Below, in pieces: positions 1 to 9,298 of a stretch of 12,833 nucleotides of DNA. The stretch covers positions 1-12,833 of the forward strand of contig RBNI01005252.1 of the NCBI GenBank assembly GCA_003990745.1, given 5' to 3'. The translations under genes and the position numbers were made by a program. The notes beneath the pieces were generated by a model that was not told where the DNA came from, did no database searches, and saw only the letters and a list, made by a program, of their open reading frames with translations. How positions within the stretch are numbered: position 1 is the first letter of the stretch; each line of letters begins with the position of its first letter. The DNA is from Jimgerdemannia flammicorona (Eukaryota > Mucoromycota > Endogonomycetes > Endogonales > Endogonaceae).

Positions 1-40
1 AAAAGTGTGGAAAATTATATAGTCTATCACCCAAAATCGT

Positions 41-397
41 CTAATCCGACATGTCATCCTCCGCCTCACCAAACGCATCGTCCTCGCCGTCCAAGTCGAC
101 CCGTCGCCGTTTGGCGACGCGGCCGGACACAATCTCCTCTCGCGCGAACTGCTTGGATGTCTTCTCACGCAGCGACTCAACGCCGCCGTCCTCTTCAGCC
201 CATTCGAGAACCAGATGGCGCCCGTACAAATGAATATTGGCCATGTTATCATATACGTTGCGCGCCTCCTGCTTGGTCATAAAGTCGAGGAAGGCGAAGC
301 CACGGTGGCCACCCGCGAACTTTTTGGGGAGGCGGAGGGATTTGAGTTGGCCATAAGAGCTATGAAGGCAGGGTAGTGAGGAGAGTTAGTGGTCAAT

Positions 398-433
<36 letters not shown>

Positions 434-3400
434 TTTTTTTTTTTTTTGTTTTTCCTTGGTAGGATGCGGAATGAGTAAAACATAGGTATATACCCGAACA
501 ACTCCTTCAAATCCTTCTTCGTCGCCTCGAAGGGCACGTTGCGTACTACCAACTTGGTGGTATTGGCCTTCAGTGCTTGCATAACTTTGGATTCGCTACC
601 ATGGGCACCATTGGCAGCGCCGCGGCCAGAGAACTTGATCTGTAATGCGTGTCCATCAAGTGAAAAATTCTGCGAAGTGGAAGAAAAGAGGATCAGAATC
701 GGCAACCAAAGTCGTCGGTACCCTACGCGGTTCATGCAAATGCATTTAAATCCTCTTCTTTTTTCAGCCGATTTGCCATACGAACTTGCATCGCCTTCAT
801 CGCTTTCGTCGCATCCTCCTTATTCGCAAACTCGACAAACCCGAATCCCATGCTCAACTTCTTGGCCGGGGCCTTGGGATCATTCTTCCACTTGATCTGC
901 GCGGACCGGAACCCTTGGATTGCTGCAAACGCTTTCCGTAGCCCTTCGTCCGTCGTGCTGAAGTTCAAATTCTTGACGAACAGGGTAGCGACCTCCGCAT
1001 CGGCGGCGTCATCGGCCGTCTCGTTCTGCGCCCCGATCACGTCCATCGAGCGCTGCGGCTTCTTGCCATCTGTATCCGGTTTGGAGGTTGACGCCGCGGC
1101 GGATCTCAGTGCAGGATCGTACTTGGACTTGAAGACACCTACGGGGGCTTTCTCGAGGTATATGAGCGTGTCTTTAAAGCGGCGGTATGCAAGGTGCGTG
1201 AAAGCCGAACGAGCTTCGCTGGGTTCGAGAAACTCGATGATTGCCATGGTTTTTGCTGGAGGGATAAGGATCTGTTGACGTCCGGTGCATCAAAACAAAC
1301 AAAAACAAAAATCGGAGGAGCATTGATATTTATCCACATAATTGACCAAGATCCACGCCAAATATCCACACCAACACTCACCCTCCCGAGATCACCATGC
1401 TTTCCAAACAGAGCACTCAGCTCTCCCTCCGTCGTCCCGTACGGGATGTTCTTTACAAGGATCACCGTGTCACTGCGCTCCTTCTTGCCAAAAGAATCAA
1501 CGGAGATGCCTTGCTCTTCCAGGAAGGTCTTGGTCTCGGCGACGAGTTGCGTTTCAGCGAGGGCCAGGCGGACAGCTATATTGTCGGATTCAGGGTTGAG
1601 CAAGTCGGATTTGGAGACACCGAGGCGATCCGCGATAGAGGCGGCGATGGCATCACCCTAATGAATGTACGTGGCACGAATCAGCGGACGTTGTGATAGC
1701 CATCAGGGTTCGCAGGGACCAGAAAAATTATCATAACACCCCAAAATAACTCAAGAACACTCACACTCATGTAGAGACTGTTCCAGTTGAAGTCGCTCCC
1801 ACTCTGTGCTTTCTTCTTCTGATCCTTCTGACGCTTCACACTGCTCATTTTAGCGCCGTTGAATCCTGCTGAGCTCTCGTCCTCCTTGAGCTGAGGCTTC
1901 TCCTTGGCAGGCAAGATGTGGAGTAATCGACCCTGGAAAAACTTGGAATCGAGCGAGGCGTAGGCCTTGACGGCGTGTTCAGGGATCAGATACAAAATGT
2001 ATGCGTAGCCTTTGGGCTGCTTGGTGTCTTTGACGATAGGCATATGCACCTGGTCGTAGATTGACGTGAAAGAAAACAACCAGAATGGACATTATCGATC
2101 GTCCGTCCTACCCAGAACGTCCATGAAACATGATAACGCTCGAATTTTACATTCCACCCACCTCTGATAACGGCCCAAATTTCTGAAACAATTTTCGCAA
2201 TTCGGCTTCTGTACACGTATAAGGCAAATTACGGACAAAGAGACGTCCAGTATCGGCAATCACCTCTGCGGGGGGCACTTCCGGTTCCACTGGAGGGCGA
2301 ATTGGTTGTGCTGCTTCTAGTTTCAGTAACACGGCATCCGTTGTCACCGCTGTCTCAGCTCCCTTCTTGAAATCCGACTTCCCCTCCAAATTTGTATCAT
2401 CCTCTTCATCTTCGTCATCCAAGGCACCATCCTCGTCATTACTGTCGTTTTGCTCCATGTCTACGTCCTCGTCGTCCTTGAGCGTCATCTTCGACTTAAG
2501 GTATTCGAGATCTGATATGCTTTTGTCTCGTGCAATGTAGTCACCGTTCTTCGCTTCCTCATCCTTGTCCGTATCCTCATTCTCTTCTCCCCCCTCCTCT
2601 TCGCCACCTTTTTTGCCCGGCAGGTCGTCGTACAAGTCATCATCCGAGTCGTCAAACGTCACATGAACCTTTGTCAAAAGCTGCCCCTCTCCGCCCGCCT
2701 TCTTATTCGCCACCGCTACCGTTGCCACCTTTGGCATTGCCGCGCCCTTCTTCCCCTTCGCCTGCCTCCGCGCCCTCTCCTCCCGATTCGCTCCGTCCTG
2801 CTGCGCCTTTAGCATGGCCACATCGTCATTTGCCCACGTCTTAGATTTGCTCCGCGGCTGCATGACCTCGAGATACTCGCGCAGCTTGGGGTCCTCCTCG
2901 CCCTTGTACAGCGCGCGTAGGTGGCGCTGCTTCCTCTCAATTTCCGCCTTGAACTCAGACTCGCGCTTCGCCTTGATCGCCGCGCGTTCGGCCTCGATCT
3001 GTGAACTGTCTATGCCATGGCTGCGGAGATAGGTCGAGGAACCGACGGAGTAGACGCTCCAGGGCCGCGGAAGCGAAGTGTCGCCAATCTATACAAGTGT
3101 GCAGAAAAAAACAATCAGTTCGGTTTTCAGTGAGAGTACTGGAGGCTGGACAACAGTTGTGTAAACCATACCGGCTTTGCCTTCTCGACAATGATTTTTG
3201 AGGTGTCAATGTAAGTGTCGTTAAAGAATTTGAGGGCTGCCTTCGCTTCCTTTTCCGTTCGGTAGCCAATGTACGCGAATCTCCTCGAGACTCCTTGCCT
3301 GTGACGGAAAAAAGTCGGTAAGATTAACGGCTTAGTAACTTGGCACAACAACAAAATCGAGAGGCCTTACGATGTTTTCATGAGCTTCGCGTCAGTCACA

Positions 3401-3480
3401 TCGCCTTGAGAAGCGAAGTGCTCGCGTAGCCGTTCGTCGGTTAGGTACTTTGGCAGATTCTTGACTATCAGACGGCTCAT
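41..3480 (-). CDS. MRD1: Mrd1, multiple RNA-binding-domain protein of the small-subunit processome (8 exons)
   Basis: Exons in gene order: 3480-3371, 3298-3172, 3088-2162, 2049-1765, 1657-1382, 1271-786, 669-494, 359-41. They join in frame to 901 residues, close to yeast Mrd1 (about 890). All introns are GT-AG, 72-134 bases; the first and last are phase 2, the others phase 0. Five RRMs are visible. RRM1 (about 3-79) has LIVKNLP and [11 protein letters not shown]2 (359-440) has LFVRNLPY and [11 protein letters not shown]3 (545-618) has ILVKNIPYG and a degenerate RNP1, as is known for Mrd1. RRM4 (669-751) has LFVKNLNF and [11 protein letters not shown]5 (774-852) has LVVRNVPF and RGFAFLDF. A very acidic linker lies at 224-314. 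Five RRMs fit fungal Mrd1 rather than animal RBM19, which has six. In the family, Mrd1 binds 35S pre-rRNA and U3 in the nucleolus and is needed for early A0-A2 cleavages and 18S rRNA. Donor GTTCGT of intron 6 is non-consensus but keeps the frame. Confidence 0.93.
400..453 (-). repeat. Long poly-A (gene sense) in Mrd1 intron 7
   Basis: On the plus strand there are 33 T (400-432), G, 14 T, G, 5 T. In the Mrd1 sense strand this is poly-A inside the last intron (360-493). It is probably a slippage tract or a relic of a retroposed tail. No target-site duplication was recognised. Confidence 0.9.
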
Positions 3481-3810
3481 TGCGGAAGTGTTGAAGAGTT
3501 GGATGCTTCGGAAAAAATTAACTAAAATGAAAATCACGTGCTCCAAGCCACGATGCGTTTATGGTTTCTGGGGGAATTTGGCCATCTCAGTATATAATTA
3601 CCTATACACCATCAAGCATGCTATTATGAAGTCCTCTTTGACAAACATTGTGCAATGCAAAATACAAGAGAAGAAAATAAAATCGACAAAGTGCAGGGCA
3701 GAACACCAACCCTTGTGATATGTCTACAGTCCCTACCGTGATTGCCTCTCGATATCCCAAAACATCCAGCGCCCCAAAAACATCTCTGCCTATGGGCTCG
3801 TTACCCCTTA
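3481..3810. promoter_or_regulatory. Intergenic region: Mrd1 promoter and Bet5 3' flank
   Basis: No convincing ORF lies here. A perfect CACGTG E-box (3535-3540) sits about 55 bases upstream of the Mrd1 start codon. Between it and the start, the Mrd1 sense strand carries an A/T tract ending TTAATTTTTTCC, which loosely resembles the RRPE element of yeast ribosome-biogenesis promoters. A TATATA run at 3591-3596 lies about 110 bases upstream of the start. The part nearest 3810 is the 3' flank of the Bet5 gene. The motifs are seen directly; their regulatory role is inferred by analogy with yeast. Confidence 0.45.
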
Positions 3811-4635
3811 TTAATCAAATACGCTCAAACCCCTGATGAACTGATCCACCGTGACCCTGAACAGTTCGTTCGCAATCCCACCGGGGACGGACGGCCCTGA
3901 CGTGGCTGGTGTCTCGCTGCCCGTGCCAGCGCCACTACCGCCCATCTCCCACCGCGTGTCCTCGAACCGCATTAGTGGGTTCCTGACGACATACTCGACG
4001 TACATCTGCGAGTAAATCTGGCGTAGCACAGGGCGCAGGGACTCTGTATGCGGGTCGGTGTTGATGACAAACTTGAGGCCTGTGGGGGTTTCATAGTAGT
4101 GAAGTTTGTAGGTCGAAGTGCGGTAGGCGAGGAAGCCGTCCGAGCTGGAAGAATGAGACGAGAAGTACAACGCGATGAGTATGGGTAGCTCACCGAGTAA
4201 AGGGAATTATCATATTACAGACTTCCTATAACACTGGTACAAATAAGCCGCAGGCCATTGATTGATATAATGAGAGACCGACCTCCCGCCCAGTTTCTTT
4301 ACAAAGTTCCTCAACGAGAACACGACACCGTACACGAGCTTCGCTTCCTCCTCGATGGACATGGTGCTCCCCGCGGCAAACCCGCTCTGCATGCCCACGG
4401 TATTCGAGCCGCCCCCGCTCGTGGTCTGGTCGTTATCCCGGCTGTCGGTGCCGGAGTGTAGGGACGAGGCGGAGAAACGCGAGGTACTCAGGTTGATGCC
4501 GCTGCTGAGGGCGCTGCTTATGCCGCCACCGCCGCTGCCAGCCTTAGAAGCTGAACTGACGGGGCGGTGAGACCAAGCCTGGAAGAAGATGCACTGGCAG
4601 TGGCGGTCAAAAATGTACAAGTTGTAGATGGTCAT
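3811..4635 (-). CDS. BET5: Bet5/TRAPPC1, TRAPP complex subunit (2 exons)
   Basis: Exon 1 is 4635-4283 and exon 2 is 4144-3811, joined across a 138-base phase-2 GT-AG intron, giving 228 residues. The start MTIYNLYIFDRHCQC is the classic Bet5/TRAPPC1 opening strand of the longin fold. LVYGVVFSLRNFVKKL (100-115), then SDGFLAYRTSTYKLHYYETP and GLKFVINTDP, are the family's core signatures, and YVEYVVRNPL near the C-terminus completes the fold. In the family, this small core subunit is shared by TRAPP complexes that act as Rab GEF and tether for Ypt1/Rab1 in ER-to-Golgi transport. The protein is longer than human TRAPPC1 (145) or yeast Bet5 (159), mainly because of a Ser/Gly-rich insert at about 25-91 and a smaller Gly/Ser/Pro insert near 190-210. 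It is divergent from the TAF3 gene, 143 bases away. Confidence 0.91.
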
Positions 4636-4778
4636 GGGGCGAGGGGGGTTTCGTTTTGTCTTTGGGTCTTTTTTGGTCGCGGATTGGCGGGTGACCCAGC
4701 TTTGGGGAGTGACGTCATATGTTGACCAATTTATAAACAGTCATCTATATATCTCCCCTTTCTTCCCTTCACCTCGCC
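4636..4778. promoter_or_regulatory. Bidirectional promoter between Bet5 and TAF3 with a perfect CRE site
   Basis: Only 143 bases separate the two divergent start codons. The stretch contains the palindrome TGACGTCA (4710-4717), the canonical CREB/ATF bZIP site, a CCAAT pentamer on the plus strand (4726-4730) and TATAAA (4732-4737) about 42 bases before the TAF3 start codon. A C/T-rich run just before 4779 resembles a fungal transcription-start tract. The motifs are seen directly; shared bZIP control of both genes is inferred. Confidence 0.55.
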
Positions 4779-6953
4779 ATGTCAGACCCTTTCTGCTTCG
4801 CCCTCCTCAAGGTCGCAACCCTGCAAATATCTCATGCCGCGGGATTCGAGGCTGCAAACACCTCTCCTGCAAACCTTCTTACAGACGTCTTCGCCCGCTA
4901 CCTGTCCTTGCTCGCCTCCACCGCGAAGCAATTCTCCGAGCTATCCGGGAGAGAAACCACAAATGCCTGGGATCTGGCTCACGGACTGCTGGAGCTGGGC
5001 GTCGATGTTGATAAACTGCGAGACTGGGTCGAACAGGGAGACGCTCGAGCCTTGCAGCCTACGTGGAACGAGCGGACGGATCCTAGTCTGGTGTTGCGTG
5101 GTAGGTTTCTATCATTGTAACGGTTGCAGCATACAAGCGAGTGTTGAGTACACCCACTGATCAGTGTATTTTTGGCAACTCTGGTTGCAGACGTACTCTC
5201 GACTGGGAAACCGGTCCGGGATCCTGAAGACGAACTCGTCTACACGTATCGCGACGTCCCCTCTGAATTCTTGCACCATTTCGAAAAGTCAGCAGAAGAC
5301 GACGCATATACCTATGTGGAATCTGAACCAGAATCGGGTAGAGCCAGTGTTGAGGGCGAGAAAGAGACGACAATGGATATTGACGGACAATTGCACGACA
5401 ACTCGGTGGCTGGGACCGTTGAGTCCATCAAGGTCAATGGCAACCAACACAGACATTCTTCCCCTGTTTCATCGCCTATGAGCAACCCTAAACCAAGCTT
5501 GAGATCCTTCGTACAAGATGAAGGCAAAGCGTCAGTACACAGTCATCGGGAAGTGCACCAATCGAACAATCTGCTTCCTTACGTTCCCGAACACCTGCCT
5601 CCCTTTCCGACAGAGAACGAAGTTGTGGAGGCTGAGCAATCGAACGTGACGCCAGCTGGGCCACCAGCAACTCTGCCATCCCTTGAACCGCCTCCACTAT
5701 CACCATCCATCACTCAATCTAAACCTAAGAAAAAGGTTGTCACGCAGAATCTGTTTAAGCACATCGTGCCTTACAATGAGTCTAGTCTGGCGCAAGGCAA
5801 TCGCGACGAGTTGTTGGTTGCAGACATAGCCTCGAAGGCCAAGGCAAAGCGGAAACTCTTGGAAGTGATTTCGTCTGAAGGAAGATCTCATTCGACGGCC
5901 AACGACTTTGTCTTCGAACGCGCTTTGGCTTCTGTCTCTGAAGAGGCGTCATCATCGGCCGACTTCAAGCGGCGCCGATTCTATGCTCCTCCAATAGTTC
6001 TGGGATCCGTGTCAGCCTCCGATGCATCCCGTAACATCGCCGCCCCGCCAGACACCTTGTTCACGGGTACCTTCACTCACATGGGCATGGTCGACGCGAC
6101 GGTACGTCAAGTTACGTCGGCGAAGCTGCTGTCGAGGTTGGGCGCACCAAACTTGGCAATTGAGGAGCCTGCGCCGGCAACTAGCGCACCGATAGTTCCT
6201 CCACCTCCGGAACCGACAGCCGCCCCGAGTAATACGAAGGCCCTTGTGGTCAATGGCATCTCGGTATCGTCTGCCATGGCCAATGCTCCCGTCACAAGCT
6301 CCCAGCTCAAGAAATCATCGCTGGCCCCAATTTCTCTCGCTAAAGCTTCGGCTTCGTCATCGTTGGGTCTAGCGCTATCGTCAAAGGGGAAGACTACGTC
6401 ACCCCCGCCACCAAAGGCCGCGAAATTAAAAAAGCCCGCTCTCAGCATCAACCTCGATCAGATCAACGCCGATCGGTCCCGGGATTTCGGTACCACCACG
6501 GAAAATGGCTCACCGTTGAAATCCGGCATGGTCACCCCCTCGTCCGCTACATCTTTACCAACTCCCAGAATCCGTCTAACCGTGAAGACGCCCGATTTTC
6601 TGGCCGCCCCATCCCCGTTACCGGCGCCCACTTCTTCCTCCTCGCGTAAAATCAGCACGGAGGAGAAGAAGCACCCAAAAAAGAAGGCAGTCCCGCCACC
6701 GCCGCCTCCGCCATCCAAATCCAAGCCCAAGCATAAGCCGGAGCCCGAGCCCGAGCCAGCGCCGGCAGCGCAGACCGACAACGCTGATTCCGAGATCATC
6801 AATTGCGTGTGCGATCAGCCCGATATCGACGATGGTCTGTTTATGATTGCGTGCGACAAGTGTTCAGCGTGGTTCCACGGACGTTGTGTGAATATGTCGC
6901 AGGAGACCTTCAATGAAAAGGAACCTTGGTTCTGTCCAAGATGCAGAAGTTAG
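4779..6953 (+). CDS. TAF3: TAF3-like TFIID subunit: N-terminal histone fold, C-terminal PHD finger (2 exons)
   Basis: Exon 1 is 4779-5100 and exon 2 is 5191-6953, with a 90-base phase-1 intron (GTAGGT...GCAG), giving 694 residues. Residues 4-80 form a BTP/histone-fold domain of bromodomain-associated type: hydrophobic helices, with ARYLSLLASTAKQFSELSGR and DLAHGLLELGVD typical of TAF3/TAF8. In the family this pairs with TAF10. Residues 108-640 are low-complexity, rich in Pro, Ser and Ala, with basic patches such as AKAKRKLLE, FKRRRF and a Lys/Pro-rich tract followed by Pro-Glu repeats. They are probably disordered and contain nuclear-localisation signals. Residues 643-694 are a complete C4HC3 PHD finger: C646, C648, C662, C665, H670, C673, C689, C692. 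M659 and W668 sit where H3K4me3 readers form the aromatic cage. Histone fold plus PHD is the metazoan TAF3 architecture; yeast Taf3 lacks the PHD. A Spp1/CFP1-type reader is a less likely alternative because of the histone fold. Confidence 0.88.
5155..5166. repeat. 12-base perfect palindrome in the TAF3 intron
   Basis: CACTGATCAGTG is its own reverse complement. It lies 24 bases before the 3' splice site and includes CTGAT, a good match to a fungal branch-point sequence. It is probably a by-product of the branch site, though a small hairpin there could affect splicing. Confidence 0.5.
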
Positions 6954-7763
6954 AAAGCACTATCAAAGGGTTCTGTTGACGAGTGGAACCGCACATTGGG
7001 AAACACCATGGGAGCTGAATATTTGTTGGTGGTTGGTCATAAAAGGTGATCAATTACTCTTGGCGGATTTGTGAAAGAAAGCCTGTCGAACGTTTCCCGG
7101 TCATGACGGGATCCTGGCTCTCCTTTGCTCACGGGTTGATGAATGTATATACTGTGTTATGTTTTGCTGATTGTGTTTGATTGTTGTTTATTTTGTTCGT
7201 ACTCGAAATACATCAAAATCAGAATAGGCGCAGTTCCATCATTTAATCTTTTTTGGCATGTCATTCCATACATTTTTCCCCCCCATATTGTCCACCTCCC
7301 CCCTTTTTCCCCTTTTTCGGAAACGCTCATGACCTACCCATAGTTGGGTTGTTTACATCCTTTTTTCATTCATCATTGCCATTGGTTTGTATTCACAGAA
7401 ATCCATCGCTATACGTGAAACAGTGAGAAAAAAATATAATTGAAAACAAAGTGAAGGTAGGAATGAGTTGTAAAGATGTCGATCAGGATGTCCGACTTTC
7501 AGTCTCGTTATCCGTTGAGTATCTGTCGTAGCTTTTTTGACAAAGAATCAAATTGACAAAGCAGTCTGGCAGCTGACACCAATCATAGGGATGTTGTGTT
7601 GCATATCACACTGGTAGATCGACGACGATCCGTCACGAGGCGGGGAGATACATATGTTGTGGGCATGGCATACGTGCTCGTGGCCTGCCGTTGTGTGCGA
7701 TAAGATGTACTACTCGACGGGGGATAATCTGGCCGCGCCAAATATTACGTGGGGTTTCAAACA

Positions 7764-7777
7764 CCCCCCCCCCCCCC
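7764..7777 (+). repeat. Poly-C tract, 14 bases
   Basis: An uninterrupted run of 14 C, twenty bases before the hairpin at 7798. Such runs are prone to length error and length polymorphism. No function is visible. Confidence 0.9.
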
Positions 7778-7797
7778 GGAGAAACAATGAAAACTAT

Positions 7798-7819
7798 CAT
7801 GCACGATCTGTCGTGCATG
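7798..7819. repeat. Perfect inverted repeat / hairpin, 9-bp stem and 4-base loop
   Basis: CATGCACGA, loop TCTG, TCGTGCATG. The arms are exact reverse complements. It lies in the gene-poor region, so it could be an RNA hairpin in an unannotated transcript or a binding site for a dimeric factor. There is no downstream T run of terminator type, and the host is a eukaryote. Confidence 0.75.
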
Positions 7820-8283
7820 TTGGAAAGTTCTATTGGTGTAAACACATTTGAAATCAACCGCTTCCTGCGAAATTTATGAGCGAAGCAGATCAAGAATACT
7901 GAGTTCGTGGCTGGAGGGAAAAACTGTAGAGTTATATTCATAAAAGTGTTCACATGATTAGCTCCCAGCTATAGTTGTAGACTTGCAACTGTGTTATGCG
8001 GGATATAGGCAACATCGACAATCAGAGATTTGCACATATCTTGCCCTTAAACTTAATACACGATAAAGGAACAAAGCGGCGGCGGCATGACTTCATGGGG
8101 CACAGCGCGTTGTTTTCGCCCACCCGATAGACGCTATAAGGTTAATGGGCTGGGTTCCTTGGCGAACAACGTGGGGTGATAAATCGATCAGGTATATACA
8201 AGGGGGCGGGGGGGATTACTTTTTCGGATTCGGAATCAACCACGCGATGTGTTGTGTGCAGTCACATGCCACATAGGTTCCAC

Positions 8284-8291
8284 TGACGTCA
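8284..8291. promoter_or_regulatory. Second perfect TGACGTCA (CRE-type) site
   Basis: Identical to the palindrome in the Bet5/TAF3 promoter. It is about 1 kb upstream of the kinase start, and GTCACATGC (the reverse complement of GCATGTGAC) lies at 8261-8269, just upstream. A functional role is inferred only from the motif. Confidence 0.35.
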
Positions 8292-8674
8292 AGTGCGAAG
8301 CCTGCGAGTTGTTGGTGTGCGGTTGTAAGCATAGTAATAGGTTAGAAAGTCGACTGCCTGAGGACACGGTTGTTCCCGAAACGGAGGCCTTACCCCACAA
8401 AAAAAAACCGAAACGGCAAAGACTGGGAACAACTTTCCGCCGATGGAAAAGTATGGAATAATAATTTATGAACATATATACACAACTTTGTCCAGACTGG
8501 ATTTTGAATGGGGGGCCATACATTGCGTCATGGGGGGGACCTGATGAAGGATACGCCGTAATCAAACCGGCATGCATGGGCACGGTCACTCTGCAGCTGA
8601 AAGCATAATAGAAGGAAGGTGGAACCAGCGGTGTTTGTGCTGAGTGGACCAAGAGCGAACACGGTGTGGCTTGG

Positions 8675-8902
8675 GCATGTGACTGCATGTGACCTGTAAT
8701 TCCAATCAGAAAGAGGGGCAGGTGGGCGACAAAGGAGAGCCAAACGACAAAGAGAAGAGCGGGGTTCGCGGAGGTGTGATAGATAAGGGGACGCACGAGG
8801 ATCCTAGGCACATAGAAGCTGGGTCGAGATTCGGTTTGGGGTTAGGTCAGGTCGTTGGTGATGGGGAATTCATGTGCCGATATCATGTGTGTTGTCATGT
8901 GA
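8675..8902. promoter_or_regulatory. CATGTG (E-box-like) cluster upstream of the eIF2alpha kinase gene
   Basis: CATGTG occurs at 8676, 8686, 8871, 8884 and 8896, in two tight groups with 10-13 base spacing. The first pair are both GCATGTGAC. The last is inside TCATGTGA, the palindromic M-box form. An inverted copy lies at 8264. CATGTG fits the CANNTG consensus of bHLH factors. Regulation of the downstream kinase is an inference. Confidence 0.35.
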
Positions 8903-8997
8903 TGGGAGTCGCTTGTCTATGGGCATCAATAATTATCTGAAACGCGGACGTCTTAGGGTAAGGGGGACGTACTTACCCAATTTAAACCCAAACTTTA

Positions 8998-9177
8998 CCC
9001 CCCCCCCCCGCCTCCGCTCCCCCTCGGAGGCTCTTTGATGTTCTTTCTCTTCTCTAACCAAATATTGTTTTCTATTTGCCTTCAACTTTATCTCCCCTTA
9101 GCTTGCATTCATTTCAAACAAATCTTATATAATTATCTTCCAACCTTACTGTAACGAACTACCTTTCTACGGCTAAC
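8998..9177 (+). promoter_or_regulatory. Pyrimidine-rich core promoter / 5' leader of the kinase gene
   Basis: It begins with a 12-base C run (8998-9009) and continues strongly C/T-rich with TTCTTTCTCTTCTCT. Fungal genes often have such tracts just upstream of transcription start sites. TATATAA at 9126-9132 could be a TATA element or simply leader sequence. The transcription start cannot be placed from sequence alone. Confidence 0.45.
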
Positions 9178-9189
9178 ATGGCTCTCTAA
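9178..9189 (+). promoter_or_regulatory. Putative minimal uORF (Met-Ala-Leu-stop) before the kinase
   Basis: ATG GCT CTC TAA. The context is good for eukaryotic initiation, with A at -3 and G at +4, better than the main ATG at 9299 (T at -3). A second upstream ATG at 9196 opens a 47-codon ORF that stops at 9339, overlapping the main start out of frame. If the mRNA starts before 9178, both could limit kinase translation. This depends on the unmapped transcription start and on the true start codon. Confidence 0.3.
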
Positions 9190-9298
9190 GCGCGGATGCC
9201 TCTTTGCCTTACTGTCTCCAAACCCCCCAACTCTGCTCGACTATCCGTTCCAATACGAACCAGAAACCCGAACCACATCGCAGCCCCATCCCCTGTTC

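Larger units (their letters stand above)
6954..9177. other. Gene-poor region between TAF3 and the kinase gene
   Basis: About 2.2 kb with no ORF that shows a recognisable domain or good coding character. The first few hundred bases are the TAF3 3' flank and are A/T-rich with T runs. It contains a 14-base C run (7764-7777), a perfect 9-bp-stem hairpin (7798-7819), a G-rich patch (8202-8214), a second perfect TGACGTCA (8284-8291), CATGTG motifs clustered between 8676 and 8901, a 12-base C run (8998-9009), and then a pyrimidine-rich leader up to the kinase gene. The two longest ORFs, 8249-8461 plus (70 aa, Cys-rich) and 8811-8236 minus (191 aa, one hydrophobic stretch), overlap each other and are not supported as genes. 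Promoter, an unannotated noncoding RNA, or a decayed gene are all possible. Confidence 0.5.

Noticed and set aside
277..735. 152-aa minus-strand ORF with a poly-Lys stretch
   Set aside because: It is Mrd1 exon 7 read through the intron; the Lys run is the translated intronic poly-A.
1658..1764. Possible C/D-box snoRNA in Mrd1 intron 4 (ATGATAA and CTGA in the sense strand)
   Set aside because: The C-box match is imperfect, there is no terminal stem, and the CTGAT is better explained as the branch point.
6107..6802. Two 114-aa minus-strand ORFs opposite TAF3
   Set aside because: Shadow frames of the Pro/Ser/Ala-rich TAF3 linker, giving Gly/Ser runs with no domain.
7143..7343. 66-aa plus-strand ORF downstream of TAF3
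   Set aside because: Hydrophobic, T-rich composition typical of translated A/T-rich 3' flank; no domain.
8236..8811. 191-aa minus-strand ORF with one hydrophobic, TM-like stretch near its N-terminus
   Set aside because: No recognisable domain, low-complexity mixed composition, overlaps the plus-strand Cys-rich frame and the CATGTG motifs, and lacks supporting promoter or splice signals.
8951..8963. TTAGGGTAAGGG, telomere-like
   Set aside because: Only one TTAGGG unit and a partial second; no tandem array, so not a telomeric tract.
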